Assembly: GCF_035917975.1 (NCBI RefSeq) | Contig: NZ_CP109130.1 | Coordinates: 5,952,001-6,016,000, forward strand | Source: Streptosporangium sp. NBC_01756 | GTDB taxonomy: Bacteria > Actinomycetota > Actinomycetes > Streptosporangiales > Streptosporangiaceae | Length of the DNA: 64,000 bases | Direction: 5' to 3' | Shown here: positions 45,197 through 54,197 of the stretch, piece after piece | How the letters are laid out: each line of letters begins with the position of its first letter | Position numbering within the stretch: the first letter of the stretch is position 1 | The notes under the pieces: model-generated | What the model was told of the DNA's origin: nothing | What the model saw: only the letters and a program-made list of their open reading frames with translations | Databases searched by the model: none | Program-made: the position numbers and the translations under genes

Positions 45197-46540
45197 CTAC
45201 TCCTGCCACCACTCCGCGTCGTCGTCCTTCGTCTCGGCCTTGGCGGGCGCCGGCGCCGGCTTCTCGCTGCCGTTGGTGGCGGCGGGAATGGCCGGCTTGA
45301 CCGGAGCCGCGGAGATGGCCGGCTCCGGCTCGGAGGCCGGGAGCGGCGCGCCACCGAGCAGCTGGCGCAGCTGCGCGAGGTGGCTGGTGATGCTGTCGCG
45401 CTGGCGGGTCAGCTCGTCGACCTGGCGCTGGGCGACGGACCGGCTCCGCTCGGACTCGGTCTTGGCGTCGGAGACGATCGACTCGGCGCTCGTCTTCGCC
45501 TCGGCGACGAGCTGGTCGGCGTTCTTACGCGCGTTGGCGAGCAGTTGCTTGGCGTGCGTGTCGGCCTCGCGGCGGGTCTGCTCGGCCTGCTGGGTGGCCT
45601 TGGTGGCACGCTGCTCGGCGGTGGCCGCGCGCTGCTCGGCCTCGGAGACCAGCTTCTGGGTGTTGGCCTGCGCGGTGGCGTGGCGCTCGGCCTCCTGGCG
45701 CTCGGCCTCCTCGCGGCGGGCGGCGAGCTGGATCTCGAACTCGGCCTCGTCCTGGGCGCGCTTGGCCTCGGACTCCTCCATGACCCGCTGGGCCTGGGCG
45801 CGCATCTCGTCGGCCTGGCGTTTGGCGGTGGTGAGGATCTCGTCACGCTCGCGCTTGGTCGAAGCCCGCAGCTGGGCCACCTCGCGCTCGGTGGTGGTGC
45901 GCAGCTTGGCGATCTCACGCTCGGCGTCGGCGCGCTTCTCGGCCACCTCGTGGTCGGCGGTGGCCCGCAGCTTGGCGACCTCGCGCTCGGTGGTGGCGGT
46001 CAGCTCGTCGGCTTCGCGGCGGGCGGTCGAGCGGATCTCCTCGGCGTCGCGCTCGGCGCTGGTGCGCATCTCGTCGACCTCGCGGGTGGCGAGGGCGCGC
46101 TTCTCGGCCGCCTCGTTCTCGGCTGTGGCGCGCAGGTCGGCGGCGTCGACCTTGGACGCGGCCTTGATCTCGTTCGCTTCGGAGCGCGCGGCCTGGACCA
46201 GCTCGGTGGCCTGTTCCTCGGCGAGGCGGAGCAGCTGCTCGATCCGTGCACCGAGGCCCGAGTAGGTCGGACGCTCCTGCTCCTGGAGCTGGCGCTGGGA
46301 GTCGGCCAGATCCCGCTGCAGGCCCTGAACCTGCTCCCGGGCTTGGTGGAGCTCGTTGTTGACCTGCTTCAGATGGTCAAGGACCTGGTGCCGGTCATAG
46401 CCACGGAGCACCACGTCGAATTCCCGAGCGGGGGCGTCTTCAAAGAAATTGTTGAGCTGGGCGTCGATGTCGGACTGCATGGAGGCTCGATCCTGGGTTG
46501 TCGAGACGGCTACACGGGCCGGACGGGGGATTTCGGACAT
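45197..46540 (-). CDS. DivIVA-like coiled-coil protein
   Basis: The 447-residue protein has a short DivIVA-like N-terminal motif (FDVVLRGYDRHQVLDHLKQVN), then about 300 residues of continuous Ala/Glu/Arg-rich coiled coil in 11-residue-like periods (repeated EREVAKLRATA and related). A Pro/Ala tail ends in DDDAEWWQE. Such proteins in Streptomyces, including Scy, FilP and so-called cellulose-binding proteins, build the polarisome or a cytoskeleton at hyphal tips; a polar-growth scaffold is the likely role here. The ATG at 46540 is taken, but an internal ATG at 46480 after AGGA is equally good and begins closer to the conserved motif. Confidence 0.85.
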   Translation of the reverse strand: MSEIPRPARVAVSTTQDRASMQSDIDAQLNNFFEDAPAREFDVVLRGYDRHQVLDHLKQVNNELHQAREQVQGLQRDLADSQRQLQEQERPTYSGLGARIEQLLRLAEEQATELVQAARSEANEIKAASKVDAADLRATAENEAAEKRALATREVDEMRTSAERDAEEIRSTARREADELTATTEREVAKLRATADHEVAEKRADAEREIAKLRTTTEREVAQLRASTKRERDEILTTAKRQADEMRAQAQRVMEESEAKRAQDEAEFEIQLAARREEAERQEAERHATAQANTQKLVSEAEQRAATAEQRATKATQQAEQTRREADTHAKQLLANARKNADQLVAEAKTSAESIVSDAKTESERSRSVAQRQVDELTRQRDSITSHLAQLRQLLGGAPLPASEPEPAISAAPVKPAIPAATNGSEKPAPAPAKAETKDDDAEWWQE

Positions 46541-46677
46541 CCGAGGGGGGAGCCGGGGCGGGATCCACGTCCGGTGGTAGGCCAGCGTACTCTGGTGCCG
46601 CCGTATTGGAGGTCCCCTCGGACTTTCTGCGTGACTTGTTACGTATGAACCTTTCTTGCGTTTGACACGAGACTCGA

Positions 46678-47100
46678 TCAGTGCTTTTGCGCCTGTACGA
46701 GTTCGGTCAGCATTCCCCCCACGTCCTTGGGGTGCAGGAAGGCGATCGAGGAGCCCATAGAGCCATGCCTGGGTTTCTCGTCCAGCAATCTGATGCCCTT
46801 GCCCCCAATTTCCCCCATCGCCGCGGTAACGTCCGTCACGCCGAACGCGACATGATGAACCCCCTCCCCGCGCTTGGCGAGAAACTTGCCGACCGGTGTG
46901 TCGGGGCCGAGAGGTTCGAGGAGCTGGATGTAGGAGCCGCCGCCCTCGCCGTCGGCGATGTGCAGCATCGCCTCCCTGACGCCCTGTGCCTCGTTGACCT
47001 CGCGTGCCACCACGGTGAGCTCGAAGGTCTGCTCGAAGAGCGCGATCTTCTCCTCGAGATCGTGACAGGCGATTCCCACATGGTCGATCCGGGTGAACAT
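46678..47100 (-). CDS. mce: Methylmalonyl-CoA epimerase
   Basis: Racemises the C2 centre of methylmalonyl-CoA between R and S forms, linking propionyl-CoA carboxylase to the B12 mutase. The 140-residue vicinal-oxygen-chelate protein begins [15 protein letters not shown] with metal ligand H7. Other ligands are probably in [10 protein letters not shown] and E133. I chose the ATG at 47100 because TGGAGG lies eight bases before it; ATGs at 47115 and 47136 are in frame. It is divergent from the acetyl-CoA acetyltransferase gene with a gap of 84 bases. Confidence 0.94.
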   Translation of the reverse strand: MFTRIDHVGIACHDLEEKIALFEQTFELTVVAREVNEAQGVREAMLHIADGEGGGSYIQLLEPLGPDTPVGKFLAKRGEGVHHVAFGVTDVTAAMGEIGGKGIRLLDEKPRHGSMGSSIAFLHPKDVGGMLTELVQAQKH

Positions 47101-47184
47101 GGCGTCGGCCTCCATAGCGATCGATGGGGTACTCATAGGTATGGTGGCAAAGTCATCCCAAGTCCCGCCAGGGAGGCTCCCCAT

Positions 47185-48372
47185 ATGTCTGGTTCCGTCA
47201 TCGTCGCCGGAGCTCGTACCCCCATCGGCCGGCTGCTCGGTTCGCTGTCCGGCATGTCGGCCGTCGAGCTCGGCGGCATCGCCATCAAGGCCGCGCTGGA
47301 GCGCGCCGGGGTCGCCCCCGAGGCCGTGCAGTACGTGATCATGGGCCAGGTGCTCCAGGCCGGGGCGGGCCAGATCCCCTCCCGTCAGGCCGCCGTCAAG
47401 GCCGGGATCCCGATGACCGTGCCGTCACTGACGATCAACAAGGTCTGCCTGTCCGGGCTGGACGCCATCGCCCTGGCCGACCAGCTCATCAGGGCGGGCG
47501 AGTTCGACATCGTGGTCGCGGGCGGCATGGAGTCCATGTCGAACGCCCCGCACCTGATGACCGGCCTGCGCAGGGGTGTGAAGTACGGCGGCGCCGACAT
47601 CGTGGACTCGATGGCCTTCGACGGCCTGACCGACGCCTACGACCAGGTGTCCATGGGCGAGTCCACCGAGCGGCACAACGCGCGTCTCGGCCTGACCCGT
47701 GAGGAGCAGGACGTGTTCTCCGCCCGCTCCCACGAGCTCGCCGCCGCCGCGATCAAGAACGGCGTGTTCGACGACGAGATCGTTCCGGTGCCGATCCCGC
47801 AGCGCAAGGGGGATCCGGTGGTCTTCTCCGCGGACGAGGGAGTGCGCGCGGACACCACCGCCGAGGCCCTGGGACGGCTGCGGCCGGCCTTCAGCAAGGA
47901 CGGCACCATCACTGCCGGCTCCGCCTCGCAGATCTCCGACGGTGCCTGCGCGGTCGTCGTGATGTCCAGGGCCAAGGCCGAGGAGCTGGGTCTTGAGTGG
48001 CTGGCCGAGATCGGCGCGCACGGCAACGTCGCCGGTCCCGACAACTCGCTCCAGTCCCAGCCCGCCAACGCGATCAAGCATGCCCTCGGCAAACAGGGGC
48101 TCACGGCCGGCGACCTCGACCTGCTGGAGATCAACGAGGCCTTCGCCCAGGTCGTCCTCCAGTCGGTCAAGGAGCTCGGCGTCCCGCTCGACAAGGTCAA
48201 CGTCAACGGCGGCGGCATCGCCGTCGGCCACCCGATCGGCGCCTCCGGCGCCCGCATCGTGCTGGCCCTCGCCCACGAGCTCAGGCGCCGGGGCGGCGGG
48301 CTCGGCGCCGCGGGCCTGTGCGGCGGCGGTGGTCAGGGCGACGCCCTGATCATCCGCGTCCCCTCGGCCTGA
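47185..48372 (+). CDS. Acetyl-CoA C-acetyltransferase (thiolase)
   Basis: The 395-residue biosynthetic-type thiolase condenses two acetyl-CoA to acetoacetyl-CoA, or runs the reverse. The acyl-carrying cysteine is C88 in [11 protein letters not shown]. The catalytic histidine lies in [13 protein letters not shown] and the second cysteine in [17 protein letters not shown] precedes the ATG at 47185. It is followed by meaB after two bases, and faces mce. Co-location with epimerase, MeaB and a B12 mutase suggests a butyryl/methylmalonyl-CoA supply route as found in polyketide-producing actinomycetes (inference). Confidence 0.95.
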   Translation: MSGSVIVAGARTPIGRLLGSLSGMSAVELGGIAIKAALERAGVAPEAVQYVIMGQVLQAGAGQIPSRQAAVKAGIPMTVPSLTINKVCLSGLDAIALADQLIRAGEFDIVVAGGMESMSNAPHLMTGLRRGVKYGGADIVDSMAFDGLTDAYDQVSMGESTERHNARLGLTREEQDVFSARSHELAAAAIKNGVFDDEIVPVPIPQRKGDPVVFSADEGVRADTTAEALGRLRPAFSKDGTITAGSASQISDGACAVVVMSRAKAEELGLEWLAEIGAHGNVAGPDNSLQSQPANAIKHALGKQGLTAGDLDLLEINEAFAQVVLQSVKELGVPLDKVNVNGGGIAVGHPIGASGARIVLALAHELRRRGGGLGAAGLCGGGGQGDALIIRVPSA

Positions 48373-48374
48373 CC

Positions 48375-49382
48375 GTGGAAGGCGTCGCCGATCGGCACGT
48401 GGGGTCGCCCGCCGCGGGAGTTCCGGGCGGCCGCTCCGCCGCCCTGGAGATCTCCGACCTGGTGGCGCGGGCGCAGGGCGGGCAGCCCCGGGCCGTGGCC
48501 CGGCTGATCTCCATGGTGGAGAACGGCTCCCCGCTGCTCAGGGAGATCACGGCACGACTCTGTGCGGGCCGGCCGTACCGGGCCCGTGTCATCGGGCTGA
48601 CCGGTTCTCCCGGAGTGGGCAAGTCCACCTCCACCGGGATGCTGGTCGGTGCGTTCCGCAGGCGGGGCAGGAAGGTCGGCGTGCTCGCGGTGGACCCGTC
48701 CTCACCGTTCACCGGCGGGGCGCTGCTCGGCGACCGGGTGCGCATGCAGGACCACGCCACCGACCCGGAGGTGTTCATCCGGTCGATGGCCAGCCGCGGT
48801 CATCTGGGCGGGCTGTCCTGGGCCACGCCCCAGGCGCTGCGCGTCCTGGACGCCGCCGGGTGCGAGGTCATCCTCGTCGAGACCGTCGGGGTCGGTCAGG
48901 CGGAGGTGGACATCGCCTCGCTGGCCGACACCACCGTCGTGCTGCTCGCGCCGGGCATGGGTGACGGAATCCAGGCGGCGAAGGCGGGGATCCTTGAGAT
49001 CGCGGACGTGTTCGTGGTGAACAAGGCCGACCGTGACGGCGCCCAGGCGACCGTCCGCGAGCTCCGCAACATGACCGCCCTGGTCGAGCGGGCCTGGAAG
49101 CCGCCGATCGTGCCGACCGTCGCCTACCGGGGCGAGGGGGCCGAGGACGTGGCCGACGCCCTTGACGCGCACCTCGTCTACCTGGAGAAGTCCGGCGAGC
49201 TCGACCGCCGGCGCCATGTCAGGGCACGCGACGAGATCGAGGCCATCGCGCTGGCGGCCCTCCGCTCGCGCTTCGCCGACCTCCATGGCGACCAGCGCCT
49301 CGACGCCCTCGCCACCCGCGTGCTGGACGCCGATCTCGACCCCTACCGGGCGGCCGACGAACTCCTGTCGGCCATCGGGTGA
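48375..49382 (+). CDS. meaB: MeaB-type GTPase, chaperone of a B12-dependent mutase
   Basis: The 335-residue G3E-family GTPase gates cofactor loading and protects adenosylcobalamin-dependent mutases. Walker A GSPGVGKS lies at 77-84. The base-recognition NKAD motif (FVVNKADRDG) and the switch region with PSSPFTGGALLGDRVRM are clear. The C-terminal helices (LVYLEKSGELDRRRHVRARDEI) form the dimer. The GTG start is two bases after the thiolase stop. Its client is probably the mutase at 52.5 kb. The stop shares bases with the convergent DUF4230 gene stop. Confidence 0.94.
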   Translation: MEGVADRHVGSPAAGVPGGRSAALEISDLVARAQGGQPRAVARLISMVENGSPLLREITARLCAGRPYRARVIGLTGSPGVGKSTSTGMLVGAFRRRGRKVGVLAVDPSSPFTGGALLGDRVRMQDHATDPEVFIRSMASRGHLGGLSWATPQALRVLDAAGCEVILVETVGVGQAEVDIASLADTTVVLLAPGMGDGIQAAKAGILEIADVFVVNKADRDGAQATVRELRNMTALVERAWKPPIVPTVAYRGEGAEDVADALDAHLVYLEKSGELDRRRHVRARDEIEAIALAALRSRFADLHGDQRLDALATRVLDADLDPYRAADELLSAIG

Positions 49383-50057
49383 TCAGGGCTCGTCGGCGAG
49401 CTTGACGGTGACCTTCTCGAAGCCCAGGGTTCCCAGCATGCTCTGCAGCATGGCCTTGGTGTTCTGGTCGGCCCGGTTCCGCAGGTCACTGGCCTGTGCG
49501 GCCTCGGCGATCTTCTTCTCGGCCAGCAGGTAGAGCTCCTGCTGGTCGGCGGGGGAGGAGGACAGGAAGTCCTCGACCCGGTCGAACAGGCCGCGCTGCT
49601 GGGCGTAGACGTAGGAGCGCTTGTTGTCGAGGTTGGGCTTTTCGAGCTGGGCGCGCGGCAGTTTCACCGTGACCTCCTTGCGGTCCGGTGACATGGTCAA
49701 CGCGCCGGTGGCGAGCCCGCCGAAGTCGACGTAGGCGTCGACACCGCCCGCGCCGACGAACAGCGTCCGGCTGCCCTTGACGGCGTCGGGCAGGAAGGCG
49801 GCGTCCTTCTCCAGGTCCACGACGACCTGGAAGTTACCGGTGGCCGCCTCGAAGCGGCTGAGGTTGTGAATGGACTGCAGCAGCACGGGCTGGCTGCGGT
49901 CGACCGTGCTCTCGCCGAACGGGTCCAGCCACGACCAGGCCAGGCGGACGCCCACGACGAGGAGGACCACGACGACGAGCAGCCCGGCGAGGAAGCGCCA
50001 GCGGCGCCGGCGAGGCGCCGAGGGGGCGACTGGTGGTGCTTCTTGGGGGGCTTTCAC
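49383..50057 (-). CDS. DUF4230 family membrane-anchored protein
   Basis: The 224-residue protein has a Pro/Arg-rich cytoplasmic start, one transmembrane helix (about residues 23-42) and an extracytoplasmic domain. The pattern LLQSIHNLSRFEAATGNFQVVVDLEKDA and KLPRAQLEKPNLDNKRSYVYAQQRGLFDRV is that of DUF4230. Function is not established. GGAG lies seven bases before the GTG start. It follows the larger membrane protein gene by 30 bases, so the two form a leftward operon. Confidence 0.85.
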   Translation of the reverse strand: MKAPQEAPPVAPSAPRRRRWRFLAGLLVVVVLLVVGVRLAWSWLDPFGESTVDRSQPVLLQSIHNLSRFEAATGNFQVVVDLEKDAAFLPDAVKGSRTLFVGAGGVDAYVDFGGLATGALTMSPDRKEVTVKLPRAQLEKPNLDNKRSYVYAQQRGLFDRVEDFLSSSPADQQELYLLAEKKIAEAAQASDLRNRADQNTKAMLQSMLGTLGFEKVTVKLADEP

Positions 50058-50087
50058 GACGGTCTCCTTCCCCTGGCGGCCGCTTTC

Positions 50088-51536
50088 TCACACCGAGCCT
50101 GAGGTGATCTTGTCGGCTCCGGTGCCGGGTGCCCGCCCCCGGTTTCCGGCGGGGGCGTCCATGGGGACGTGCGGCGGGACCGAGGTGACGGCGGGTGCCG
50201 GGGCGGGGGCCTGCTGGGAGGGGTGGATCTGCGGATACGGTGTTGTCCGGGCAACCTGCCGCTTGTGTCCGGGTTGAACTGGCTGTCCGGTCTCTTCTGG
50301 CTGTCCGCCGAAGTGACTGCTCTGTAGCCGGCACGCGGCGAACTCGGAGTAGTGCAGCCGGAGCCAGTCCCGCCGCTGGGCGTCGGTGAGACCGGAGAAC
50401 CACGCGGCGGCGTACTGGTGCTCGGGGAGCGGGCCGCCGGGCAGCGGCTTGCCGAGCAGCCACGCGACCACGATGTCCCGGTATCCGCCTGCCGGGGTGC
50501 CGTCGCACCGCTGGGCCAGGTTCTCGACGAACTCGTCGGCCGCCTCGTCGGCGAAGCCGGTGGCCAGGTCGTCCACGTGGATCGGGGCCGCTCCGGCGGG
50601 GAGGCTGACCGCTCCTCCGCTCCGGGGGTGCTGCTCCAGCCGGGAGAACTCGCCGGGTGTCCCGGCCAGTCTCGAAGCGATCTTGACGAACGCGGAGCCG
50701 AGCTCGGGCAGCCCGGGGCGCATCCCCGGGTGCACGCAGACCATGATCGGCCACTCCTGGCAGCTGTAGACCACCTTCTGGGCGGAGATCGTCTGAGGTT
50801 CGCCGAGCAGTCGGGCCACCCCGGTTCCGGCGGCCAGGACGGCGAGCAGCGCGGCGGCCAGCACCAGCGCCTGCCGGGTCACCATCGCGGCCCAGCCGAG
50901 CAGCAGCGCGGCGCTGAGGCCCAGCAGCCACAGGGTCTGGTCGGTCAGGGCCGTGGCGCTGAGCCCCCGGAACGGGTCGTACGGCTCCCGCGTGGCGGGG
51001 GCCAGCCGGTCGGCCCAGGTCGCCCCCTGGATCAGCCAGGTGAACAGGCCGTAGCAGCCGAGGCCGGCGAGCATCGGCGTGATCGTCCAGGGCAGCAGCC
51101 AGCCGGTCACCCAGCCGATGGCGACGTACAGCGCCAGCCCGGCCATGCCCATCACCAGTCCGCTGGGCAGCAGCCGGCCCGCCTGTTCGGTGAGCATGGT
51201 CCTGACCGCCAGGACCAGCAGCGTCGCGACGAACGAGCCTCCGACCACCACCAGGATGGCCAGCGGAGCGCGCACCGCCTGCCAGGTGGTCAGTGACTGC
51301 CCGCCGGTCCCGCGCCGTCTGCGCACCGCCACCCAGGCCGCGAACGCCGCGGCCACCGGACCGGTGAGCCGCAGCGAGCCGATCACCGCGACGATGATGT
51401 TCTCCCACGCGCTGACCCCTGGGATCAGGACGCTCCACGCCGCGAACACTCCGAGCACGAGCAGGATGGCGACCGCCACCAATGCGCTCTGCTGGAGCTC
51501 CTCGCGTGAAACGCCCCTGCGCTCACGCACCGGCAC
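50088..51536 (-). CDS. Polytopic membrane protein with C-terminal cytoplasmic domain, function unknown
   Basis: The 482-residue protein has six to seven hydrophobic helices up to about residue 265. A soluble region follows beginning VVYSCQEWPIMVCVHPGMRP, with paired Cys residues, then a Pro-rich tail. The layout recalls DUF7224-type membrane proteins linked to ABC-2 transporters, but no ATPase gene is adjacent; this assignment is weak. It starts at a GTG with no evident ribosome binding site, so the true start may differ by some codons. It probably works with the DUF4230 protein encoded directly downstream. Confidence 0.65.
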   Translation of the reverse strand: MPVRERRGVSREELQQSALVAVAILLVLGVFAAWSVLIPGVSAWENIIVAVIGSLRLTGPVAAAFAAWVAVRRRRGTGGQSLTTWQAVRAPLAILVVVGGSFVATLLVLAVRTMLTEQAGRLLPSGLVMGMAGLALYVAIGWVTGWLLPWTITPMLAGLGCYGLFTWLIQGATWADRLAPATREPYDPFRGLSATALTDQTLWLLGLSAALLLGWAAMVTRQALVLAAALLAVLAAGTGVARLLGEPQTISAQKVVYSCQEWPIMVCVHPGMRPGLPELGSAFVKIASRLAGTPGEFSRLEQHPRSGGAVSLPAGAAPIHVDDLATGFADEAADEFVENLAQRCDGTPAGGYRDIVVAWLLGKPLPGGPLPEHQYAAAWFSGLTDAQRRDWLRLHYSEFAACRLQSSHFGGQPEETGQPVQPGHKRQVARTTPYPQIHPSQQAPAPAPAVTSVPPHVPMDAPAGNRGRAPGTGADKITSGSV

Positions 51537-51844
51537 GCGTGGAACGGATCCACGCCATGTCGGCCGATCGGCAGTCCGTACGGCGTCTGAACGCCATTGA
51601 GTTGTCGGTCATCAAGCACCCCCCGTGCAGTGAATGCGGTAGCCGGTCCCCTCGGCGACCGATCCGGTCTGCATCCCCCGCAGGCCGGACTGAGTCCGCG
51701 TGGCCATTTGGCAACGCCCTCACCATTCGATGTGGGAACCATAACTGAGAGTGATGTTTGGTGCCCGGGTTCTTGGTGAAACCGTCAGCCCGGTGACTCT
51801 ACGTATATGGGCGAACCGGGATGAGGCCGCGCTACCGTAGCCCT
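51537..51844. other. Divergent intergenic region
   Basis: This 308-base gap lies between the leftward membrane protein operon and the MarR gene. TACCGT at 51833-51838 lies six bases before the GTG at 51845, matching a leaderless promoter for marR. I see no other strong element or gene. Confidence 0.4.
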
Positions 51845-52354
51845 GTGGCTACAGGTCAGCTGAATTTGCCGTTCGACCCCATCGAGCGCGCCGCGGAGAC
51901 GTGGCGCGTTCACTTCGGGCCGTCCTCGGCCATGGCCGCCGTCACGTCGATCATGAGAGCGCACCAGATCCTGCTCTCGCAACTGGACACGCTACTCAAA
52001 CCACATGACTTGACCTTCGCCCGGTACGAGGCGCTGGTCCTGCTGACCTTCAGCAAGACGGGGGCGCTGCCGCTGTCCAGGATCGGGGAGCGCCTGATGG
52101 TGCACCCCACGAGCGTGACGAACACCGTCGACCGGCTGGAGCGGGCCGGACTGGTATGCCGCAGGCGCAACCCCCGGGACGGTCGCGGGGTGCTGGCGGA
52201 GATCACCGAGCGGGGCCGTGCGGTCGTGACCCGGGCGACCGCCGATCTGATGGGCGCCGATTTCGCCATGACCATGTACGGCGAGGCCGAGCGGGAGCAG
52301 ATGTTCGGCCTGCTCCGCACCCTGCGGGTGGCGGCGGGGGACTTCGAGGGCTGA
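51845..52354 (+). CDS. MarR-family transcriptional regulator
   Basis: The 169-residue winged-helix protein has LLKPHDLTFARYEALVLLTFSKTGALPLSRIGERLMVHPTSVTNTVDRLERAGLV covering helices and recognition helix, then RRRNPRDGRGVLAEITERGR for the wing. The GTG at 51845 is preferred over the ATG at 51821 because TACCGT lies six bases upstream, as in leaderless mRNAs. It lies 130 bases before a B12 mutase gene whose promoter region carries a strong palindrome, which this protein may bind. Confidence 0.9.
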   Translation: MATGQLNLPFDPIERAAETWRVHFGPSSAMAAVTSIMRAHQILLSQLDTLLKPHDLTFARYEALVLLTFSKTGALPLSRIGERLMVHPTSVTNTVDRLERAGLVCRRRNPRDGRGVLAEITERGRAVVTRATADLMGADFAMTMYGEAEREQMFGLLRTLRVAAGDFEG

Positions 52355-52408
52355 CCCGCGGGCTTCCCGGTCCGGCCGGAACGGTCCGGGGTGGCTCTGG
52401 CCAAAAAT

Positions 52409-52426
52409 TACTAGGACATCCTAGTA
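52409..52426. promoter_or_regulatory. Palindrome TACTAGGACATCCTAGTA upstream of the mutase
   Basis: Perfect 8-bp arms surround a CA centre, and outer bases continue the symmetry (AAA and TTT). It lies 59 bases before the mutase start in an AT-rich patch. It is a likely operator, perhaps of the adjacent MarR protein or an unlinked TetR. Confidence 0.65.
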
Positions 52427-52484
52427 TTTTCTCGAGGCCACAAGCCATGGGTGGAAAGCCGCAAGCCGTACAAGGGAGTTGGCT

Positions 52485-54152
52485 ATGGACGCCGAGGAGA
52501 TCGAGGCGGGACGGGCGCGCTGGCAGGCGCGGTTCGACGGGGCCGCCAAACGGGAGTCCGAGTTCCGGACGCTCTCCGGCATCGACGTGGCGCCGGTCTA
52601 CGGGCCGAGCGGTGACGACCCGCGGATGGAGGGCATCGGCTGGCCGGGGGAGTATCCCTTCACCCGGGGTCTGCACCCCACCGGCTACCGGGGCAAGGCG
52701 TGGACCATCCGGCAGTTCGCCGGTTTTGGCAACGCCCGGCAGACCAACGAGCGCTACAAGATGATCCTGGGCGCGGGCGGCGGCGGGCTGAGCGTGGCCT
52801 TCGACATGCCGACGCTGATGGGCCGTGACTCCGACGACCCGCGTTCGCTCGGCGAGGTGGGCCACTGCGGAGTGGCGATCGACTCCGCGTCGGACATGGA
52901 CCTGCTCTTCGACGGCATCCCGCTCGGTGACATCACCACCTCGATGACGATCAGCGGTCCGGCCGTCCCGATCTTCTGCATGTACGTCGTCGCCGCCGAG
53001 CGTCAGGGGGTCCCGGTCGGCAAGCTCAACGGGACGCTGCAGACCGACATCTTCAAGGAGTACATCGCACAGAAGGAGTGGCTGTTCGCCCCCGAGCCGC
53101 ACCTGCGGCTGATCGGCGACCTGATGGAGTTCTGCGCCGCCGACATCCCGGCCTACAAGCCGCTCAGCGTCTCCGGCTACCACATCCGCGAAGCCGGCTC
53201 CACGGCCGCCCAGGAGCTGGCCTTCACCCTGGCCGACGGGTTCGGCTACGTGGAGCTCGGCCTGTCGCGCGGGCTGGACATCGACGTCTTCGCCCCCGGC
53301 CTGTCGTTCTTCTTCGACGCGCACATCGACTTCTTCGAGGAGATCGCCAAGTTCCGGGCGGCGCGCCGGATCTGGGCGCGGTGGCTGCGCGACGTCTACG
53401 GGGCCAGGACCGACAAGGCCCAGTGGCTGCGCTTCCACACCCAGACGGCGGGAGTCTCGCTGACCGCGCAGCAGCCGTACAACAACGTGGTGCGCACCGC
53501 GGTGGAGGCGCTCGCGGCCGTGCTGGGCGGCACCAACTCGCTGCACACGAACGCCCTGGACGAGGTCCTGGCGCTGCCCTCGGAGAAGGCCGCCGAGATC
53601 GCGCTGCGCACCCAGCAGGTGATCATGGAGGAGACCGAGGTCGTCAACGTGGCCGACCCGCTCGGCGGGTCCTGGTACGTCGAGGCGCTGACCGACCGGC
53701 TTGAGGCCGAGGCGGAGGCGATCTTCGCGAAGATCCGGGACATGGGCCATGACGGGACGATGACTTCGGGCATCCTGCGCGGCATCGAGGACGGCTGGTT
53801 CATGTCCGAGATCGCCGAGGCCGCCTTCGACTACCAGCGCAAGCTGGAGAAAGGGGACAAGCGGATCGTCGGGGTCAACTGCCACACGGCCTCCATCGGC
53901 GAGCCGCTGGAAATCCTGCGGGTCAGCCACGAGGTCGAGCGCGAGCAGAACCGGGTCCTCGCCGCCCGCCGGGCCGGCCGGGACCAGGCGGCCGTGGACG
54001 CCGCGCTGGCCGCGATGGCGCAGGTCGCCAGGGGTGCGGGCAACCTGATCCCGACCATGCTCGACGCGGCGCGGGCCGAGGCGACACTGGGCGAGATCTG
54101 CGACGCGCTCCGCGACGAATGGGGTGTCTACACCGAGCCCGCCCGCTTCTAG
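52485..54152 (+). CDS. icmA: Coenzyme B12-dependent acyl-CoA mutase large subunit, isobutyryl-CoA mutase-like
   Basis: The 555-residue TIM-barrel catalytic subunit has no C-terminal B12-binding domain, so it must work with a separate small subunit encoded elsewhere. The family sequence [19 protein letters not shown] and the catalytic H233 in SGYHIREAG are present. At the two positions that separate methylmalonyl-CoA mutase (Tyr89, Arg207) from isobutyryl-CoA mutase (Phe80, Gln198), this protein has F78 (TIRQFAGF) and Q196 (EYIAQKEW). Carbon-skeleton rearrangement of isobutyryl-CoA to n-butyryl-CoA is thus more likely. I chose the ATG at 52485 after AAGGGAG. Annotation as methylmalonyl-CoA mutase would be the common default. 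Confidence 0.9.
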   Translation: MDAEEIEAGRARWQARFDGAAKRESEFRTLSGIDVAPVYGPSGDDPRMEGIGWPGEYPFTRGLHPTGYRGKAWTIRQFAGFGNARQTNERYKMILGAGGGGLSVAFDMPTLMGRDSDDPRSLGEVGHCGVAIDSASDMDLLFDGIPLGDITTSMTISGPAVPIFCMYVVAAERQGVPVGKLNGTLQTDIFKEYIAQKEWLFAPEPHLRLIGDLMEFCAADIPAYKPLSVSGYHIREAGSTAAQELAFTLADGFGYVELGLSRGLDIDVFAPGLSFFFDAHIDFFEEIAKFRAARRIWARWLRDVYGARTDKAQWLRFHTQTAGVSLTAQQPYNNVVRTAVEALAAVLGGTNSLHTNALDEVLALPSEKAAEIALRTQQVIMEETEVVNVADPLGGSWYVEALTDRLEAEAEAIFAKIRDMGHDGTMTSGILRGIEDGWFMSEIAEAAFDYQRKLEKGDKRIVGVNCHTASIGEPLEILRVSHEVEREQNRVLAARRAGRDQAAVDAALAAMAQVARGAGNLIPTMLDAARAEATLGEICDALRDEWGVYTEPARF

Positions 54153-54197
54153 CGGTGGCGAGTCGGGGCAGCAATCGGGATACGGCAGGATTGAGGT

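Noticed and set aside
32566..54152. Cobalamin riboswitch before the B12-related genes
   Set aside because: No long structured leader or B12-box-like sequence is visible before the adenosyltransferase, meaB or mutase genes; the gaps are too short or lack the motif.
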